In this document: positions 63,195 through 64,000 of the stretch, one piece after another
Layout of the letters: every line of letters starts with the position of its first letter
Position numbering within the stretch: the stretch's first letter is position 1
NCBI RefSeq assembly: GCF_000621165.1
Contig: NZ_KK211217.1
Location: 496,001-560,000 of the forward strand
Direction of reading: 5' to 3'
Length of the DNA: 64,000 nucleotides
Source of the DNA: Enterovibrio calviensis DSM 14347
GTDB lineage: Bacteria; Pseudomonadota; Gammaproteobacteria; Enterobacterales; Vibrionaceae
Notes under the pieces: generated by a model
The model's input: the letters and a program-made list of their open reading frames with translations, nothing else
The model's database searches: none
Told to the model about the DNA's origin: nothing
Program-made: the position numbers and the translations under genes

Positions 63195-64000
63195 ATGAAT
63201 AAACAACTGTCATTGGCGGCGCTGCTTGCGCTGCCACTTTTCCTCTCGCCGAGCCATGCTTTTGAATTTGAAGGCGAGCTGACCTTTCAACAACGTCAGT
63301 TTGCACAGACTGGCGCTCAAGGTCAGGATAAAAGCCAAACCTCTATCGCCATCGAACCAGAGCTTTACTGGGAAAGTGAAGAAGGGAATACGAGTTTTAC
63401 TTTTTCGCCCTTTTTCCGTTGGGATTCAATGGATGACGAGCGTACTCATGGTGATGTGCGCGAAGCCTTGCTGATGCACTATGAAGATAACTACGAACTG
63501 CGCTTCGGATTAGGTATTGTCTTTTGGGGCGTGACAGAGTCACAGCATCTTGTCGATGTGATCAATCAAACTGATGCGGTCGAAGCGATTGATGGCGAAG
63601 TGAAATTGGGTCAGCCCATGATGAGTCTAGGGCTTGAACTAGAATCTGGCTTGTTGGATTTGTATCTGCTGCCCTATTTCCGAGAGCGTACGTTTGCGAG
63701 CTACGATGGCCGTTTAGCGGTTCCGGGGGCGGGCGATGCGAATGCACAGTATGAATCTCGACATGAAGAGTTCTACCCAGATGTCGCTGCGCGTTATGGC
63801 ACTATGTTTGACGAGTGGGATGTGGGTTTAAGTGTGTTTCATGGCACTAACAGAGACCCTTATTTCCTCAACAGCTTGGCACCCTATTATGCGCTGATGA
63901 CGCAAGTTGGTCTTGATTTACAAGCTATCTATGGTGATTGGTTGTGGAAAGCTGAGGCTATCCGTCGTTATAGCTTGGACTCGAACACGGCCTTTACCGG
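63195..64000 (+). CDS. Outer-membrane beta-barrel-like protein, partial at window end
   Basis: An open frame of 268 codons without a stop, running off the right edge. ATG 63195 is preceded by AGGAG (63186-63190), 8 bp after the LolA-like gene. A signal peptide is clear (LSLAALLALPLFLSPSHA, residues 4-21), followed by alternating beta-strand-like segments rich in Tyr, Phe and Trp (ELYWESEEG, FTFSPFFRWDSMDDER, LRFGLGIVFWGVTES). It looks like a DUF1302-type outer-membrane protein, a usual third member of MMPL/LolA-like operons. It would complete an inner-membrane to outer-membrane lipid route (inference). Confidence 0.8.
   Translation, partial: MNKQLSLAALLALPLFLSPSHAFEFEGELTFQQRQFAQTGAQGQDKSQTSIAIEPELYWESEEGNTSFTFSPFFRWDSMDDERTHGDVREALLMHYEDNYELRFGLGIVFWGVTESQHLVDVINQTDAVEAIDGEVKLGQPMMSLGLELESGLLDLYLLPYFRERTFASYDGRLAVPGAGDANAQYESRHEEFYPDVAARYGTMFDEWDVGLSVFHGTNRDPYFLNSLAPYYALMTQVGLDLQAIYGDWLWKAEAIRRYSLDSNTAFT

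Overview
The window looks like a piece of a gammaproteobacterial chromosome, most likely Vibrionaceae (Grimontia, Enterovibrio or Photobacterium-like). I infer this from the gene set: ppsA/ppsR, galTK with a LacI-type regulator, cmoA/cmoB, a TrmY-family methyltransferase, a TagA/StcE-like M66 protease, the ynjBCDF transport cluster and a VC0807-like membrane protein. No rRNA, tRNA or CRISPR array was seen. I could run no database searches, so family names rest on motif and sequence recognition.

Layout. 1-2.3 kb: an orphan protein with primase-polymerase-like motifs, a small membrane protein and a crotonase-family enzyme. 2.3-11 kb: a scarred, mosaic region. It holds a CmcJ-like oxygenase, a 1052-bp IS5/IS903-type element, a DddP-like (DMSP lyase-like) M24 gene cut at its 5' end by that element, a truncated MFS/acyltransferase gene abutting a frameshifted Bcr/CflA transporter fragment, a 776-aa RTX repeat protein, and a chimeric ORF in which a 383-bp duplicate of the CmcJ-like gene's 5' region is joined in frame to the tail of an alcohol dehydrogenase. 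11-12.6 kb: a LysR regulator divergent from a PACE efflux protein. 12.6-17 kb: ppsA and its regulator ppsR, then an inner-membrane protein. 17.5-19.6 kb: an AT-rich accessory patch with a tightly coupled two-gene pair of unknown function and one more orphan. 19.9-23.4 kb: galT-galK with a GalR-like operator, and the LacI-family regulator. 23.6-28.5 kb: an Old Yellow Enzyme and a large secreted M66 metalloprotease.

28.7-40.3 kb is a coherent sulfur/redox neighbourhood. A TtrS/TtrR-like two-component pair diverges, across a perfect inverted repeat and an FNR-like site, from genes for a periplasmic double rhodanese (YnjE-like), a GltD-like Fe-S flavoprotein, an HdrB-like CCG protein, a TVP38-family membrane protein, an ABC importer (YnjB-YnjC-YnjD) and a CDP-alcohol phosphatidyltransferase (YnjF). 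A system sensing and processing an oxidised sulfur compound is a reasonable inference.

40.3-53.1 kb is mostly chromosomal backbone: TrmY, a DUF465 protein, a divergent cytochrome b561 / cytochrome c' pair, an operon pairing a diguanylate cyclase with an EAL phosphodiesterase, a PatB/MalY enzyme, a three-gene retropepsin / 7TM / ATP-grasp operon, and cmoAB. 53.4-58.8 kb is a compact cluster of polysaccharide deacetylase, FkbH-like HAD protein, acyl carrier protein, MaoC dehydratase, SDR reductase and an unrecognised protein; it looks like a small uncharacterised acyl-ACP pathway. 59-64 kb holds a TetR regulator, four copies of a 13-bp palindrome (TGACG-N3-CGTCA), and an MMPL/RND transporter, LolA-like protein and outer-membrane protein operon that runs off the window end.
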